Positions 7,448 through 17,150 of a stretch of 23,312 nt of DNA are shown here, one piece after another. The stretch is from the NCBI GenBank assembly GCA_036526195.1, contig DATCYZ010000163.1, positions 1 through 23,312 on the forward strand, read 5' to 3'. Within the stretch, counting starts at the first letter, position 1. Each line of letters begins with the position of its first letter. The notes below the pieces were generated by a model, which was given only the letters and a program-made list of their open reading frames with translations, searched no databases and was not told where the DNA came from. This stretch comes from DATCYZ01 sp036526195 (lineage in GTDB: Bacteria > Pseudomonadota > Gammaproteobacteria > Burkholderiales > SG8-39). The position numbers and the translations under genes are program-made.

Positions 7448-8530
7448 ATGGAGCGCCTGTTCAATTTCAGCGCCGGACCGGCGATGCTGCCCGCCGAGGT
7501 GCTCTCGCGCGCCGGCGACGAGATCCTCGACTGGCACGGCACCGGCACCGGCGTGATGGAGATGAGCCATCGCGGCAAGGCCTTCATGTCGATCGCCGAA
7601 GCGGCCGAGGCCGACCTGCGCGCGCTGCTCGGCGTGCCCGATTCGTACAAGGTCCTCTTCCTGCAGGGCGGCGCGACGCTGCAGTTCGCGCAGATCCCGA
7701 TGAACCTGCTCGGCGGCAGCACCCGGGCGGATTACGTCCTGACGGGCGAATGGTCGAAGAAGGCCGCGAGCGAGGCGCGACAGTGGTGCGATGCGCAGGT
7801 CGTTGCCTCCTCCGAGGACCGCAAGTTCACCTACGCCCCGACGCAGGACCGCTGGCAGGCGCGCCCGGACGCCGCCTACCTGCACTACTGCTCGAACGAA
7901 ACCATCGGCGGGGTCGAGTTCAACTGGATTCCGGACACCGGCGCGGTGCCGCTGGTGGCGGACGCCTCCTCGCACCTGCTGTCGCGGCCGCTGGACATTT
8001 CGCGCTTCGGCCTGGTCTACGCCGGCGCGCAGAAGAACGTCGGGCCCGCCGGCCTGACCATCGTCATCGTGCGCGCGGACCTGCTCGGCCGCGCGATGAA
8101 GGCCACGCCGTCGGTGATGGACTACGCGAAGCAGGCGGCGGCCGATTCGATGCTGAATACCCCGGCCACCTACTCGATCTACATCGCCGGCCTGGTGTTC
8201 AAGTGGCTGCGCGCGCTCGGCGGGCTGGCCGAGATCGAACGGCGCAACATCGCCAAGGCCGGGCTGCTCTATGAGGCCATCGACGCAAGCGCGTTCTACG
8301 CCAATCCGGTGGCGCTCGAGGACCGCTCGCGCATGAACGTGCCGTTCACGCTCGCCGACGCGAAACTGGATGCCGCCTTCCTCGAAGGCGCCGAGGCGCA
8401 GGGCCTGTCGCAACTGAAGGGCCATCGCTCGGTCGGCGGCATGCGCGCCTCGATCTACAACGCGATGCCGATCGAGGGCGTGGAGAAGCTGGTGGCGTAC
8501 ATGCGCGAATTCGAGGCACGGCATGCCTAG
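7448..8530 (+). CDS. serC: Phosphoserine aminotransferase
   Basis: SerC transfers an amino group from glutamate to 3-phosphohydroxypyruvate to make phosphoserine, and also works on the matching intermediate of pyridoxal phosphate synthesis. The 360-residue product has the family N-terminus FNFSAGPAMLP, the HRGKAF phosphate-binding stretch, LQGGATLQF, and the PLP-binding lysine K196 in YAGAQKNVGPAG. I chose the ATG at 7448. An in-frame start at 7379 would add 23 residues overlapping the gyrA end in another frame, with no family similarity. It is 7 bp after gyrA and overlaps the next gene by 8 bp, so it is probably in the gyrA transcript, as in other proteobacteria with gyrA-serC-pheA order. 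Confidence 0.97.
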   Translation: MERLFNFSAGPAMLPAEVLSRAGDEILDWHGTGTGVMEMSHRGKAFMSIAEAAEADLRALLGVPDSYKVLFLQGGATLQFAQIPMNLLGGSTRADYVLTGEWSKKAASEARQWCDAQVVASSEDRKFTYAPTQDRWQARPDAAYLHYCSNETIGGVEFNWIPDTGAVPLVADASSHLLSRPLDISRFGLVYAGAQKNVGPAGLTIVIVRADLLGRAMKATPSVMDYAKQAAADSMLNTPATYSIYIAGLVFKWLRALGGLAEIERRNIAKAGLLYEAIDASAFYANPVALEDRSRMNVPFTLADAKLDAAFLEGAEAQGLSQLKGHRSVGGMRASIYNAMPIEGVEKLVAYMREFEARHA

Positions 8531-9722
8531 GCAGGCGCGCCGCAAGACCGAGGTGCTGGTGATCAACCAGATCTCGCAGATCGGCCTGAAGGGGTTTCCG
8601 GCCGAGCGCTATGCCGTGGTCAAGGAGGCGAAGTCGCCCGAGGTGGTACTGGTGCGCTCGCAGGACCTGCACGCGCATGATTTCGGGCCCGCCCTGCGGG
8701 CCGTCGCGCGCGCCGGGGCGGGCGTCAACAACGTGCCGGTCGCCGCGCTCTCCGCGCGCGGCATTCCGGTCTTCAACGCGCCCGGCGCGAACGCCAACGC
8801 GGTGAAGGAACTGGTACTCCTCGGCATGCTGATGGCGGCGCGCAACGTCGGGCCGGCGCTCGAGTTCGTGCGCGGGCTGGACGCGGCGGCGCCGGACCTC
8901 GACAAGCAGATCGAGGCCGGCAAGAAGCCCTTCGCCGGCAGCGAGTTGCCGGGACACACGCTCGGCGTGATCGGCCTCGGCCGCATCGGCAGCCTGGTGG
9001 CGGACGCCGGCATCCGCCTCGGCATGCAGGTCCTCGGCTTCGATCCCGAGATCACCGTCGACGCGGCCTGGGGCCTGCCTTCGCAGGTGCGCCGGGCGGG
9101 CTCCATCGAGGAAGTCCTCAAGGCCGCGCACTTCGTCTCGGTCCACGTGCCGCTCTCCGAGCGCACCCGGCACCTGATCGGCGCAAGGCGCATCGAGCAG
9201 ATGCGCAGCGGCGCGGTGCTGCTGAACTTCTCGCGCGACGGGGTGGTCGAGGACGAGGCGGTGCTGAAGGCCCTGCGGGCGCACCGGGTCAAGTCCTATG
9301 TCACCGACTTTCCCTCGCCGGCGGTGCTCGGCCAGGCGGGCGTCGTCGCGCTGCCGCACCTCGGCGCCTCGACCCGCGAGGCGGAGGACAACTGCGCCGT
9401 GATGGTGGTGCAGCAGGTGCGCGACTATCTCGAGCATGGCAACATCCGCAACGCCGTGAACTTCCCGGATGCCGTCATGGAGCGGGGCGCCCCGCACCGC
9501 CTGGCGATCGTCAACGCGAACGTGCCCGACATGCTGGCGGCCATCTCGCACGTGTTCGGCGCGCGCGGCCTGAACATCCACAACATGCTGAACAAGTCGA
9601 AGGGCGAGGTGGCCTACACGCTGGTCGATGTCGACAGCGCCGTGGGCGAGGACACGCTGGCGGCGCTGCGCGCCGTGCCGGGCGTGCTCGGCGTGCACGA
9701 CCTGCCCGCGGAGGACGCGTGA
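8523..9722 (+). CDS. D-3-phosphoglycerate dehydrogenase-like protein with ACT domain
   Basis: A 399-residue D-2-hydroxyacid dehydrogenase. The first substrate-domain strand is VLVINQ. The Rossmann motif GLGRIG lies at 151-156, the catalytic Arg is probably R238 (NFSRDG), and the catalytic His is H279 (LPHLGAST). A C-terminal ACT domain covers about 325-399 (LAIVNANVPDMLAAISHVF). Its place directly after serC argues for 3-phosphoglycerate oxidation, the first step of serine synthesis, probably with serine feedback through the ACT domain. It belongs to a shorter branch than E. coli SerA. Where classical SerA has the catalytic Glu (DVFPTEP), this protein reads TDFPSPA, with no Glu in that place. 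The start overlaps serC by 8 bp and the end overlaps pheA by 4 bp. Confidence 0.88.
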   Translation: MPRQARRKTEVLVINQISQIGLKGFPAERYAVVKEAKSPEVVLVRSQDLHAHDFGPALRAVARAGAGVNNVPVAALSARGIPVFNAPGANANAVKELVLLGMLMAARNVGPALEFVRGLDAAAPDLDKQIEAGKKPFAGSELPGHTLGVIGLGRIGSLVADAGIRLGMQVLGFDPEITVDAAWGLPSQVRRAGSIEEVLKAAHFVSVHVPLSERTRHLIGARRIEQMRSGAVLLNFSRDGVVEDEAVLKALRAHRVKSYVTDFPSPAVLGQAGVVALPHLGASTREAEDNCAVMVVQQVRDYLEHGNIRNAVNFPDAVMERGAPHRLAIVNANVPDMLAAISHVFGARGLNIHNMLNKSKGEVAYTLVDVDSAVGEDTLAALRAVPGVLGVHDLPAEDA

Positions 9723-10783
9723 GCGACGAGATCGACCGCCTGCGAAAGGAGATCGACGCGCTGGACGACACGCTGGCCGAGCTCGTCGGCCGGCGCGCGG
9801 GCCTTGCGCGCCGCATTGGCGAACTGAAGGGCGGGACGGCCGTCTACCGGCCCGAGCGCGAGGCGGCGATCCTGCGCCGCGTCGCCGCGCGCAGCCACGG
9901 CCCGCTGAGCGGCGAGCGCGTCGCGGCGGTGTTCCGCGAGGTGATCTCGGTGTGTCGCGGCGCGGAGGCGGCGTTGCGCGTCGCCTACCTCGGACCGGCG
10001 GGCACCTTCAGCGAGCAGGCGGTGCTGCGCCATTTCGGCCACGCGGTCGAGGGCCTGCCCTGCGCCTCGATCGACGAGGTGTTCCGGGCGGTGGAGACCG
10101 GCAGCGCGGACTTCGCCGTGGTGCCGGCGGAGAATTCCGCAGAGGGCGCCATCGGGCGCACCCTGGACCTGCTGCTCACCACGCCGCAGCGCATCTGCGG
10201 CGAAGTGGTGCTGCGCATCCACCAGAACCTCATGGCGCGCGACGCCGAGGGCGCCGTGTCCCGCGTCTACTCGCATGCCCAGTCGCTCGCGCAGTGCCAC
10301 CGCTGGCTGGCGCAGAACCTGCCGAACGCGGAACGCGTGCCGGTGTCGAGCAACGCGGAGGCGGCACGGCTTGCCGCGAGCGAACCCGGGACCTGCGCGA
10401 TCGGACCGGCGATCGCCGCGGAGCGCTACGGCCTCGCGCTGCGCGCGACCAACATCGAGGACGACGCCACCAACCGCACGCGCTTCCTCGTGCTCGGCGA
10501 CCTCGACGTGGCCGCGAGCGGCCGCGACGGCACCTCGATCGTGCTCTCGGCGCCGAACCGCCCGGGCGCGGTGCATGCGCTGCTCACGCCGCTGGCCAAC
10601 CACGGCGTCAGCATGTCGCGGCTGGAGTCGCGCCCGACGCGCGTCGGGCAGTGGGAGTACTACTTCTACGTCGACCTGAACGGGCACCGCGACGCGCCGG
10701 CGGTGGCCGCGGCGCTGAAGGAGCTCTCCGAACTCGCGCCTTTCCTCAAGATTCTCGGTTCCTATCCCCTCGCGCCGGCCTGA
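9719..10783 (+). CDS. pheA: Bifunctional chorismate mutase/prephenate dehydratase (P-protein)
   Basis: PheA converts chorismate to prephenate and then to phenylpyruvate, the phenylalanine branch. The 354 residues hold an AroQ-type chorismate mutase domain (1-85, DEIDRLRKEIDALDDTL, R28-K37 region, YRPEREAAIL). A prephenate dehydratase domain covers about 88-262 (LGPAGTFSEQAV, VPAENSAEGAIG, catalytic TRF at T254-F256). A C-terminal ACT domain has SRLESRPTR (301-309), the phenylalanine feedback site. Translation begins at GTG 9719, which overlaps the TGA of the preceding gene (GTGA), so coupling is likely. hisC starts 30 bp after the stop, and a 7-bp hairpin straddles the stop codon. Confidence 0.96.
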   Translation: MSDEIDRLRKEIDALDDTLAELVGRRAGLARRIGELKGGTAVYRPEREAAILRRVAARSHGPLSGERVAAVFREVISVCRGAEAALRVAYLGPAGTFSEQAVLRHFGHAVEGLPCASIDEVFRAVETGSADFAVVPAENSAEGAIGRTLDLLLTTPQRICGEVVLRIHQNLMARDAEGAVSRVYSHAQSLAQCHRWLAQNLPNAERVPVSSNAEAARLAASEPGTCAIGPAIAAERYGLALRATNIEDDATNRTRFLVLGDLDVAASGRDGTSIVLSAPNRPGAVHALLTPLANHGVSMSRLESRPTRVGQWEYYFYVDLNGHRDAPAVAAALKELSELAPFLKILGSYPLAPA

Positions 10784-10792
10784 GACCGGCGC
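10772..10792 (+). other. Hairpin straddling the pheA stop codon
   Basis: GCGCCGG (10772-10778) pairs with CCGGCGC (10786-10792) around a 7-nt loop containing the TGA. No T run follows, so it is not a standard terminator. It may stabilise or partition the mRNA between pheA and hisC. Confidence 0.5.
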
Positions 10793-10813
10793 CTACCCCT
10801 GCCGAAGCCCCAG

Positions 10814-11932
10814 ATGACCATTGACCTGAGTGCGCTTGCGCCATCCCATGTGCGGTCGATCGCCCCTTACCAGCCGGGCAAGCCGATTTCCGAGCTGGCC
10901 CGCGAGTTCGGGCTGGCGCCCGAAGACATCATCAAGCTGGCCTCCAACGAGAACCCCTACGGCATCGGCCCGCGCACGCGCGCCGCGATCGAGGCCGCGG
11001 TCGGCGACATCGCGCGCTACCCGGACGGGGGCGCCTTCGAGCTGCGCCAGGCGCTGAACCGGCGCTTCGGCGTCGACATGGCCGGCATCGTGATCGGCAA
11101 CGGCTCGAACGATGTGCTCGAGCTGGTGTCGCTCGCCTTCCTCGGCCAGGACAGCTCGGCGGTCTACGCGCAGCACGCCTTCGCGGTGTACCCGATCGCC
11201 ACGCAGGCGCGCGGCGCGCGCGGCATCGTGGTTCCGGCCAAGGCCTACGGCCATGACCTCGACGCCATGGCCAAGGCGGTGCGCGACGACACCCGCGTCA
11301 TGTGGATCGCCAACCCGAACAATCCGACCGGGACCTTTGCGCGCGCCGAGGCGATCGAGGCGCTGCTGCGCCGGGTGCCCGAGCGCGTCATCGTGGTGCT
11401 CGACGAGGCCTACAACGAGTACCTGCCGATGGACGCGAAGAGCGACTCGGTGAAGTGGCTGAAGAAGTACCCGAACCTGGTGGTGACGCGGACCTTCTCC
11501 AAGGCCTACGGCCTGGCCGGTTTGCGGGTGGGCTACGCGCTCGCCCACCCGTCGGTGGCCGACATGATGAACCGGGTGCGCCAGCCCTTCAACGTCAACA
11601 GCATCGCGCTCGCCGCGGCCACCGCCGCGCTGGACGACATGGAGTTCGTCGCGCGCAGCTTTGCCGCCAACCTGAAGGGCCTCGAGCAGCTCGAGGCGGG
11701 CGCGCAGGCGCTCGGGCTCGAGTTCATTCCCTCGTTCGGCAACTTCCTCACCATCCGGGTGGGCAAGGCGGCCGAGATCTTCAAGCGGCTGCTCAAGCGC
11801 GGCGTCATCGTGCGGCCGGTGGCCGGCTACGACCTGCCTGCGCACCTGCGCGTGTCGGTCGGCACCGAGCAGGAGAACGAACGCTTCCTGTCCGCGCTCG
11901 CCGGGAGCCTGAAGGAAGCGTCACCGGCGTGA
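10814..11932 (+). CDS. hisC: Histidinol-phosphate/aromatic aminotransferase (HisC family)
   Basis: A class I/II PLP aminotransferase of 372 residues. Visible motifs are KLASNENPYG (41-50), ANPNNPTGT (166-174), DEAYNEY (197-203) and the PLP lysine K230 in RTFSKAYGLAGLRVGY. HisC enzymes act on imidazoleacetol phosphate in histidine synthesis, and many also transaminate phenylpyruvate, hydroxyphenylpyruvate or prephenate. Its place between pheA and tyrA suggests the aromatic role, as proposed for the second HisC copy in Pseudomonas. Whether another hisC exists in a his operon cannot be seen here. The last 4 bp overlap the tyrA GTG start. Confidence 0.93.
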   Translation: MTIDLSALAPSHVRSIAPYQPGKPISELAREFGLAPEDIIKLASNENPYGIGPRTRAAIEAAVGDIARYPDGGAFELRQALNRRFGVDMAGIVIGNGSNDVLELVSLAFLGQDSSAVYAQHAFAVYPIATQARGARGIVVPAKAYGHDLDAMAKAVRDDTRVMWIANPNNPTGTFARAEAIEALLRRVPERVIVVLDEAYNEYLPMDAKSDSVKWLKKYPNLVVTRTFSKAYGLAGLRVGYALAHPSVADMMNRVRQPFNVNSIALAAATAALDDMEFVARSFAANLKGLEQLEAGAQALGLEFIPSFGNFLTIRVGKAAEIFKRLLKRGVIVRPVAGYDLPAHLRVSVGTEQENERFLSALAGSLKEASPA

Positions 11933-12813
11933 GCGTCCGCATCGCGCGCCTCGCGGTGATCGGCGTCGGCCTGATCGGCGGGTCCTGCGCGCTTGCCCTG
12001 AAGGCCGCCGGCGCCTGCGCGCAGGTGGTGGGCGCGGGCCGCAACGCGGAGAATCTGCGCCGCGCGCGCGAACTCGGCATCCTCGACGACATCGCCCCGA
12101 GCGCGGCGGCGGCGTCGCGGGGCGCGGACATGGTGCTGGTCGCGGCGCCGGTCGCGCAGTACCCGGCGCTGTTTGCCGAGATCGCGCCCGTGCTCGCCCC
12201 GGACGCGGTGCTGACCGACGCCGGCAGCACCAAGCGCGACGTGGTCGCCGCGGCCCGCGGCACGCTTGGCGCGGCGCTGCCGCGCTTCGTGCCCGGCCAC
12301 CCGATCGCCGGCGCCGAGTCGAGCGGCGCCGCCGCCGCCCGGGCCGAACTGTTCCGCGACCGTCAGGTGGTGCTCACGCCGCTCGAGGAGACCGCGCCGG
12401 AGGCCGTCGCGCGGGTCGACGCCCTGTGGCGGGCCTGCGGCGCGCGCGTCGTCCGCATGCGCCCGGAGGCGCACGACGCGGTGTTCGCGGCGGTGAGCCA
12501 CCTGCCGCACATCCTCGCCTACGCCCTGGTGCACGAGTTCGCGCACCGCGACAATGCCGGCCAGCTCTTCGACCATGCGGCGGGCGGCTTTCGCGACTTC
12601 ACCCGCATCGCCTCGAGCCATCCGGAGATGTGGCGCGACATCGCGCTCGCGAATCGCGATGCGCTGCTCGCCGAGATCGACCGCTACGGCGCGGCGCTCG
12701 CCGGCGTGCGGGCGCTGATCGAGGCCGGCGACGGCGCCGGGCTGGAGCGCGTGTTCGCGGGCGCGCGCGCAGCGCGCGATGCCTGGCTCGCGCGCGGGAC
12801 CGGAGGCGGCTGA
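11929..12813 (+). CDS. tyrA: Prephenate/arogenate dehydrogenase
   Basis: TyrA oxidatively decarboxylates prephenate (or arogenate) with NAD(P)+, the tyrosine branch. The 294-residue product has the Rossmann motif GVGLIGG (12-18), TDAGSTKRD (96-104), GHPIAGAESSG with H124, and SHLPH with H191 and H194. There is no ACT or chorismate mutase domain, so it is the simple single-domain form. The start is GTG at 11929, overlapping the hisC stop (GTGA). Further upstream the frame is just the antiphase reading of hisC. aroA follows after only 4 bp in a different frame. In Pseudomonas the same pair is a fused gene; here it is not fused. Cofactor and substrate preference cannot be decided by eye. Confidence 0.95.
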   Translation: MSVRIARLAVIGVGLIGGSCALALKAAGACAQVVGAGRNAENLRRARELGILDDIAPSAAAASRGADMVLVAAPVAQYPALFAEIAPVLAPDAVLTDAGSTKRDVVAAARGTLGAALPRFVPGHPIAGAESSGAAAARAELFRDRQVVLTPLEETAPEAVARVDALWRACGARVVRMRPEAHDAVFAAVSHLPHILAYALVHEFAHRDNAGQLFDHAAGGFRDFTRIASSHPEMWRDIALANRDALLAEIDRYGAALAGVRALIEAGDGAGLERVFAGARAARDAWLARGTGGG

Positions 12814-12817
12814 GGCC

Positions 12818-14101
12818 GTGGCGAAGACGCTCGAGCTTGCGGCGATGCGGCGTGCCACGGGCACGGTGCGCCTGCCCGGCTCGAAGAGCATCTCGAACCG
12901 CGCGCTGCTGCTGGCGGCGCTTGCCCGGGGCGAGACGCGGCTGGACGGCCTGCTCGAGGCCGACGACACGCGGGTGATGATCGAGGCGCTCGGGCAACTC
13001 GGAGTGGCCTGTGTGCGACGCGACGATGCCGTGTTCGTGACCGGCTGCGCCGGCGCCTTCCCGGTGCGCGAGGCAAGCCTGTTCCTCGGCAATGCGGGGA
13101 CCGCGTTCCGGCCGATGACCGCCGCGCTGGCCGCGAGCGGCGGGCACTACCGGCTCTCCGGCGTGCCGCGCATGCACGAGCGGCCGGTCGGCGACCTGGT
13201 CGACGCGCTGCGATCGCTCGGTGCGCGCATCGAGTACAGCGGCAACGCGGGCTACCCGCCGCTCGCCATCGCGCCGGCGACGCTGTGCGCCGAGGCGCCG
13301 GTGCCGATCCGCGGCGACGTCTCCTCGCAATTCCTGACCGCGCTGCTGATGATGCTGCCGCTGCTCGGGCGCGACAGCGTCGTGGCGGTGCAGGGCGAGC
13401 TGATCTCGCGGCCCTACGTCGAGATCACGCTGCGGCTGATGCGCCGCTTCGGCGTCGAGGTCGAACACGATGACTGGCGCGCGTTCCGCGTGCCGGGCGC
13501 CGGTTACCGGAGTCCCGGCACGCTGCAGGTCGAGGGCGACGCGTCCTCGGCCTCGTATTTCCTCGCCGCCGGCGCGATCGGTGGCGGCCCGGTGCGCGTC
13601 GAGGGCGTCGGTCGCGACAGCATCCAGGGCGACGTCGCCTTCACCGGGGTGCTCGAGCGCATGGGGGCCGCGGTCACCCTCGGCCCGGACTGGATCGAGG
13701 TACGCGGCCCGGGCACGGGCAGGCTGCGCGCCTTCGACCTCGACCTGAACCACATCCCGGATGCGGCGATGACTGCGGCGGTCGCCGCGCTGTTCGCCGA
13801 CGGTCCCTGCACGGTGCGCAACATCGCCAGCTGGCGGGTCAAGGAAACCGATCGCATCGCGGCGATGACGAACGAGCTTCGCAAGGTGGGCGCGCAGGTG
13901 GAGGCGGGGGACGATTTCCTGCGGGTCACGCCGCCTGCCGTGCTGCGCGGCGCGGCGATCGACACCTACGACGACCACCGCATGGCGATGTGCTTCTCGC
14001 TGGTGGCGCTCGGCGGGGTGGCGCTGACGATCCGCGACCCCGATTGCGTGGCAAAGACCTTCCCGACGTACTTCGCGGTCTACGGGGCGCTTGCGGCATG
14101 A
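12818..14101 (+). CDS. aroA: 3-phosphoshikimate 1-carboxyvinyltransferase (EPSP synthase)
   Basis: AroA joins shikimate-3-phosphate and phosphoenolpyruvate in the sixth shikimate step. The 427 residues are a normal length. The family motifs are LPGSKSISNRALLLAAL (19-35, K23), LGNAGTAFRPMTA (90-102), RPVGDLV, the catalytic Asp near residue 315 in LNHIPDAAM, and KETDRIAAM. The unaltered GNAGTAxRP loop marks a class I enzyme of the glyphosate-sensitive type. I chose the GTG at 12818 because GGAGGCGG (12802-12809) lies 8 nt before it and the protein then begins MAKTLELAAM. An ATG at 12779 would add 13 residues inside tyrA. The stop overlaps the cmk ATG (ATGA). Confidence 0.97.
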   Translation: MAKTLELAAMRRATGTVRLPGSKSISNRALLLAALARGETRLDGLLEADDTRVMIEALGQLGVACVRRDDAVFVTGCAGAFPVREASLFLGNAGTAFRPMTAALAASGGHYRLSGVPRMHERPVGDLVDALRSLGARIEYSGNAGYPPLAIAPATLCAEAPVPIRGDVSSQFLTALLMMLPLLGRDSVVAVQGELISRPYVEITLRLMRRFGVEVEHDDWRAFRVPGAGYRSPGTLQVEGDASSASYFLAAGAIGGGPVRVEGVGRDSIQGDVAFTGVLERMGAAVTLGPDWIEVRGPGTGRLRAFDLDLNHIPDAAMTAAVAALFADGPCTVRNIASWRVKETDRIAAMTNELRKVGAQVEAGDDFLRVTPPAVLRGAAIDTYDDHRMAMCFSLVALGGVALTIRDPDCVAKTFPTYFAVYGALAA

Positions 14102-14769
14102 GCGTCCCGGTGATTGCGATCGACGGTCCGTCGGCCTCCGGCAAGGGCACGGTCGCCCGGCGCGTCGCGGCAGCGCTGGGCTTCCATTGCCTCGAGAGCG
14201 GCGCGCTCTATCGCCTGATCGCGCTCGCCTCCCTGCGCGGCGAGATCGACCCGGGCGACGAGGCGGCGCTCGCCGAGTGCGCCGCAGGCCTCGATGTGAG
14301 CTTCCGCGAGGCGGGCATTTTCCTTGCCGGACAGCAGGTTACGGACGAACTGCAGACTGAGGCCTGCGGCGAGCGGGCGTCGCTCATCGCACCGCTGCCG
14401 AAGGTGCGCGCGGCGCTGCTGTCGCGCCAGCGGGGCTTTCGCCGCCCGCCCGGCCTGGTCGCCGACGGGCGTGACATGGGGACCGTCGTGTTTCCGGATG
14501 CGGCGCTGAAGGTGTTCCTCAGCGCAGCCCCCGAAGTGCGCGCCCAACGTCGATATAAGCAGTTGAAAGAAAAAGGTTTACATGCTAACCTGCGCGCCCT
14601 TTCACGGGAGTTGGTGGCACGCGATGCGCGCGACACCGGGCGCGCGGTAGCGCCCCTGGCAGCAGCGCCGGATGCCGTCGAACTGGATTCCTCGGTGCTT
14701 GCGATCGAGGCCGTGGTAGCCCGGATCCTCGCCCTCTGGCGGACCCGGGGGCAGGCCGGGAGTGGTTGA
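14098..14769 (+). CDS. cmk: Cytidylate kinase
   Basis: Cmk phosphorylates CMP and dCMP with ATP. The 223 residues begin with the P-loop GPSASGKGT (10-18) and contain DGRDMGTVVFPDA and LSAAPEVRAQRRY, the usual NMP-binding and lid segments. The ATG at 14098 overlaps the aroA stop by 4 bp. Close to the 3' end, at 14551-14592, codon use changes abruptly to AT-rich codons (TAT, TTG, AAA, GAA, GGT, TTA, GCT) although the surrounding gene is about 70% GC. I read this as a promoter for rpsA embedded in the coding sequence. cmk-rpsA-ihfB order is widely conserved in proteobacteria. Confidence 0.97.
   Translation: MSVPVIAIDGPSASGKGTVARRVAAALGFHCLESGALYRLIALASLRGEIDPGDEAALAECAAGLDVSFREAGIFLAGQQVTDELQTEACGERASLIAPLPKVRAALLSRQRGFRRPPGLVADGRDMGTVVFPDAALKVFLSAAPEVRAQRRYKQLKEKGLHANLRALSRELVARDARDTGRAVAPLAAAPDAVELDSSVLAIEAVVARILALWRTRGQAGSG
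14563..14591 (+). promoter_or_regulatory. Candidate rpsA promoter inside cmk
   Basis: TTGAAA (14563-14568, 5/6 to the -35 consensus), a 17-bp spacer, then TAACCT (14586-14591) preceded by TGC, an extended -10. It lies in the most AT-rich stretch of cmk, about 375 bp before the rpsA ATG. The -10 hexamer itself is a weak match. Confidence 0.5.
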
Positions 14770-14807
14770 TTCCAAACATGAATCACCCGCTCAGGGTGGT
14801 AAGGTAG

Positions 14808-14874
14808 GTGAAGGACGGCACGCGTGCCGTGTGAAGGACGGCATGCATGCCGTGAAGGACGGCACTTTTGCCGT
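14808..14874 (+). repeat. Three tandem GAAGGA-hairpin repeats
   Basis: Each unit is GTGAAGG followed by a 16-nt self-complementary block. The blocks are ACGGCACGCGTGCCGT (14815-14830), ACGGCATGCATGCCGT (14838-14853) and ACGGCACTTTTGCCGT (14859-14874). The first two are perfect palindromes and the third keeps a 6-bp stem. Spacing between units is 23 and 21 bp. The central bases vary while the stem is kept. Confidence 0.85.
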
Positions 14875-14956
14875 GGTGGCCGGCGCAGTCTTCCGGCCGT
14901 TTGATCAACGCAACCCGACCGTCTCCATCGTGGAGCGGCGGACACAAACAGGTTAA
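14843..14956 (+). CDS. Possible leader ORF upstream of rpsA (hypothetical)
   Basis: A 37-codon frame begins with ATG at 14843 inside the second hairpin, 5 nt after a GAAGGA Shine-Dalgarno-like sequence, and ends with TAA 10 nt before the rpsA start. The product would begin MHAVKDGTFAVVAGAVFR. I recognise no family. The frame stays open further upstream, so openness is weak evidence in GC-rich DNA. The placement is suggestive of coupling to rpsA, but it may be only a by-product of the repeats. Confidence 0.25.
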   Translation: MHAVKDGTFAVVAGAVFRPFDQRNPTVSIVERRTQTG

Positions 14957-14966
14957 TTTCCCTTAC

Positions 14967-16697
<1,731 letters not shown>

Positions 16698-16748
16698 CGC
16701 GGCACGATCGGCTGCGAGACCGGAGACGCGTCCGTCGTGGGACCCGCG

Positions 16749-17093
<345 letters not shown>

Positions 17094-17150
17094 GCCGGCC
17101 GCCGCCACGGCGCGCCGCTTTCCGGCCCGCGACGGCGCACTGTCCAAGCC

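Larger units (their letters stand above)
14770..14966 (+). promoter_or_regulatory. Structured rpsA leader
   Basis: This 197-bp gap between cmk and rpsA holds three tandem hairpins, a fourth GGCCGG/CCGGCC hairpin (14878-14883 with 14893-14898) and a possible 37-codon leader ORF. Just before the rpsA ATG there is only a weak, distant CAGG (14950-14953) and an AT-rich TTAATTTCCCTTAC. In E. coli the rpsA mRNA also lacks a good Shine-Dalgarno sequence and relies on consecutive hairpins through which free S1 represses its own translation. A similar role is inferred here. Confidence 0.5.

Noticed and set aside
3133..7722. Very long open frame antisense to gyrA and mtaD (over 1,500 codons)
   Set aside because: GC-rich DNA leaves antisense frames open. 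The product is low-complexity in His, Arg, Ala and Val without any family motif, and the opposite strand holds gyrA.
14868..14966. Upstream start for rpsA
   Set aside because: The extra 33 residues come from the leader and are unlike S1; the protein from 14967 begins like its homologs.
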